From: Scatosoma sp045128175
Lineage (GTDB): Bacteria; Bacillota; Clostridia; Christensenellales; Borkfalkiaceae
Reading direction: 5' to 3'
Assembly: GCA_045128175.1 (NCBI GenBank)
Contig: JBGVRF010000145.1
Coordinates: 1-23,323 of the forward strand
DNA length: 23,323 bases
The translations under genes were made by a program, and so were the position numbers. Below, piece by piece: positions 21,621-23,323 of the stretch (its first letter is position 1; every line of letters starts with the position of its first letter). The notes beneath the pieces were generated by a model. It saw only the letters and a program-made list of their open reading frames with translations, did not search any database and was not told the DNA's origin.

Positions 21621-22937
21621 TTATTCCGTTTTCGTTATCGCCGCCTCTGCCAACGTTTCGTCTTCCAAAGCTTTTTTTTCCGCGAGTTTTGCCCGCGCCG
21701 TCGCCAGCATCAGCTTCAAACGGTTTTCCTGATTTACTTTCGTTGCCGACGGATCATAATCGATTGGCACTATGTTCACATCTTCATAGATTGCCTTGAT
21801 CGCCCGCGCCGCGCCTTTTCCGACGATATGATTGGGCAGACACCCGAACGGTTGCGCGCATACGATATTCTCCACGCCGCTTTCGTACAACGCTATCATC
21901 TCCGCGGGGATCAACCAGCCTTCGCCCATCTTCACGCCCTGATGGATCACCCTGTCCGCCGCGTGACGAAGATGCTCGAAGTCGTGCGGGGGATCGAAGC
22001 CCGCTTCCTTGAACAACGTAATAATCTTTCTCTGTATCCGCAATAAGAATTTATACAATATCTTATACACCCATACAAATTTCTTATTTCTATCGTACAA
22101 CGTATTATCGTTGATATTGTTGACGATGCAATACATCACAAAATCCATCAACGCGGGGATCACGGGCTCACAGCCCTCCGCACATAAAAATTTTTCCAAC
22201 CCCGAATTTCCGAGCGGCGAATATTTTACGTATATCTCTCCGACAACGCCGACGCGGACCCGCTTTTCTTTTCTGCGCTTGATCTTTCCGAACCGTACAA
22301 GCAGTTCTTTAACGATTTTTTTATATTGCATAAATCTCTTTCCCGAAAGCTGCGCTTTGAGATGATCCATACATTCGTTACGTACATGCTCCACCTCTTC
22401 AGGCTTTTCCGCGTAGGCGTTACACTGATTGTAGAGGCTCATCACCGCGTCCGCATAAAATATCCCAAATGCCAATCGCAACAGCATCGGAGCGGTCATC
22501 TCTATCCCGTTTCCTTTTTCAAGCCCCGAAAAATTTAAAGACAAAACGGGGACCTGCGGAAACTCCGCCTTTAATGCCTTACGGATAAGAGGAACGTAAT
22601 TCGAAGCGCGACAACCACCCCCTGACTGCGTGATCACGACCGCAGTTTTCTCCAAATCGTATCTTCCGCTTTTCAAAGCGTCAATATATTGCCCAATCAC
22701 GCAGAGCGCGGGATAACAGGTGTCGTTATGTACGTGCTTCAAGCCCTCGTCGATAACCTCCCTTCCTTCGTTTTGCAGAATCACGAAATCATACCCGTAT
22801 GCCTTCATCGTTTCCGCGATCAATTCGAAATGATACGGCAGCATATTGGGTACAAGAATGGTATACGTCTTCTTCATCTCTTTCGTAAAACGCGGCAGCT
22901 CGTCCTTATAACTTACCGTCTCTTTTGTTGCACTCAT
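21621..22937 (-). CDS. 2-hydroxyacyl-CoA dehydratase/activase-related protein (DUF2229-type region)
   Basis: This 438-residue protein resembles the C-terminal part of the large Bacillota acyl-CoA dehydratase activase-related proteins. Typical segments are LVPNMLPYHFELIAETMKAY, HNDTCYPALCVIGQYIDAL and TQSGGGCRASNYVPLIRKAL, whose cysteines could bind an iron-sulfur cluster, and CAQPFGCLPNHIVGKGAA. Relatives of known function activate radical dehydratases by ATP-driven electron transfer, but these large fused forms have no settled role. The ATG overlaps the upstream gene's TGA as ATGA, so the two chains are made together. A highly charged tail (AKLAEKKALEDETLAEAA) ends it. In many relatives the parts are fused into one chain; here they are separate. 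The activity is inferred only. Confidence 0.78.
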   Translation of the reverse strand: MSATKETVSYKDELPRFTKEMKKTYTILVPNMLPYHFELIAETMKAYGYDFVILQNEGREVIDEGLKHVHNDTCYPALCVIGQYIDALKSGRYDLEKTAVVITQSGGGCRASNYVPLIRKALKAEFPQVPVLSLNFSGLEKGNGIEMTAPMLLRLAFGIFYADAVMSLYNQCNAYAEKPEEVEHVRNECMDHLKAQLSGKRFMQYKKIVKELLVRFGKIKRRKEKRVRVGVVGEIYVKYSPLGNSGLEKFLCAEGCEPVIPALMDFVMYCIVNNINDNTLYDRNKKFVWVYKILYKFLLRIQRKIITLFKEAGFDPPHDFEHLRHAADRVIHQGVKMGEGWLIPAEMIALYESGVENIVCAQPFGCLPNHIVGKGAARAIKAIYEDVNIVPIDYDPSATKVNQENRLKLMLATARAKLAEKKALEDETLAEAAITKTE

Positions 22938-23323
22938 ACCTGCCCTCCTCTTTTTTCGGAAATCGCGGCAACTAGACTACGCAAGCGTATCTTTACGACG
23001 CCGAGATTATTGATCTCGTCGATCTTGATCTGCGTATATAATTTTTCGTTTTTCTCCATAATCGCGCGGATCTCGTCCGTCGTGATCGCATCTATGCCGC
23101 AACCGAAGGATACCAGTTGCACCAACTGTACGTCCTTTTGCCGACAAACGTACTCTGCTGCGCGATACAAACGCGCGTGATACGTCCACTGATTAAGTAC
23201 GTTCACCTCAACCCTGGGTACCTCGTCTGCCACCGCGTCCTCCGATAATACGGCAAGTCCCAGCGAACAAATCAGTTTCCCGATGCCGTGATTAATCTCG
23301 GGATCGGCGTGATATGGCCGCCC
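22934..23323 (-). CDS. Acyl-CoA dehydratase activase-related protein, C-terminal end (runs off window)
   Basis: One hundred and twenty-nine codons plus stop are visible, open to the window edge. The first residues, GRPYHADPEINHGIGKLI, are a hallmark of the DUF2229 region of these proteins, and the later FGCGIDAITTDEI adds a conserved Cys. Internal ATG or GTG codons, such as the GTG at 23233, are not the real start because the conserved block lies upstream of them. The gene ends as TGA inside the ATGA junction with the next gene. The N-terminal ATPase domains, if present, lie outside the window. Confidence 0.82.
   Translation of the reverse strand, partial: GRPYHADPEINHGIGKLICSLGLAVLSEDAVADEVPRVEVNVLNQWTYHARLYRAAEYVCRQKDVQLVQLVSFGCGIDAITTDEIRAIMEKNEKLYTQIKIDEINNLGVVKIRLRSLVAAISEKRGGQV

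Overview
The window looks like a chromosome segment of an anaerobic, Clostridia-like member of the Bacillota, probably uncultivated and possibly from a gut. The grounds are a type II fatty-acid synthesis operon with FabK as enoyl reductase, AGGAGG-type ribosome binding sites, sigma-A promoters of the TTGACA-17-TATAAT kind, a Gram-positive LexA box, 2-hydroxyacyl-CoA dehydratase activase-related proteins, and a GH110-like galactosidase. No tRNA, rRNA, CRISPR array, integrase or relaxase was seen.

Region 1 (1-7365, minus strand) is a compact lipid operon transcribed acpP-fabK-fabD-fabG-fabF-accB-fabZ-accC-accD-accA. It supplies malonyl-CoA (AccABCD), loads it on ACP (FabD) and runs the elongation cycle (FabF, FabG, FabZ, FabK). 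fabH and a linked regulator are absent from the window. Its promoter carries five GGAAC boxes at exactly 11-bp steps, which looks like an operator array for an unidentified regulator. Region 2 (7444-9302) holds a terminator and a cytosolic GH110-like beta-helix protein.

Region 3 (9504-14232, minus strand) is the most unusual part. A consensus promoter drives a ~345-nt leader or small gene ending in a strong intrinsic terminator. It is followed by four tightly packed genes: a ClpP-family peptidase with an intact triad, a 541-residue protein with Sel1-like repeats and an AAA+ fold whose Walker motifs are both degenerate, a VirD4/TraG-type DNA-pumping ATPase without membrane segments or other conjugation genes, and a small winged-helix protein with a very acidic tail. 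It reads as a candidate undescribed system pairing proteolysis with a DNA translocase.

Region 4 (14415-19223) has a metallophosphoesterase, a 173-bp MITE-like element, a PlsC-like acyltransferase, a possible 27-residue microprotein, and a large Sel1-repeat gene interrupted by an amber codon. Region 5 (19296-21613, plus strand) is a two-gene putative DNA-repair unit (radical SAM protein plus its usual partner) whose promoter carries a LexA-type SOS box and may give a leaderless mRNA. Region 6 (21621-23323, minus strand) holds two overlapping genes related to 2-hydroxyacyl-CoA dehydratase activases; the upstream one runs off the window. A small hairpin followed by GTTGAG recurs in three intergenic places (7530, 19296, 21549).
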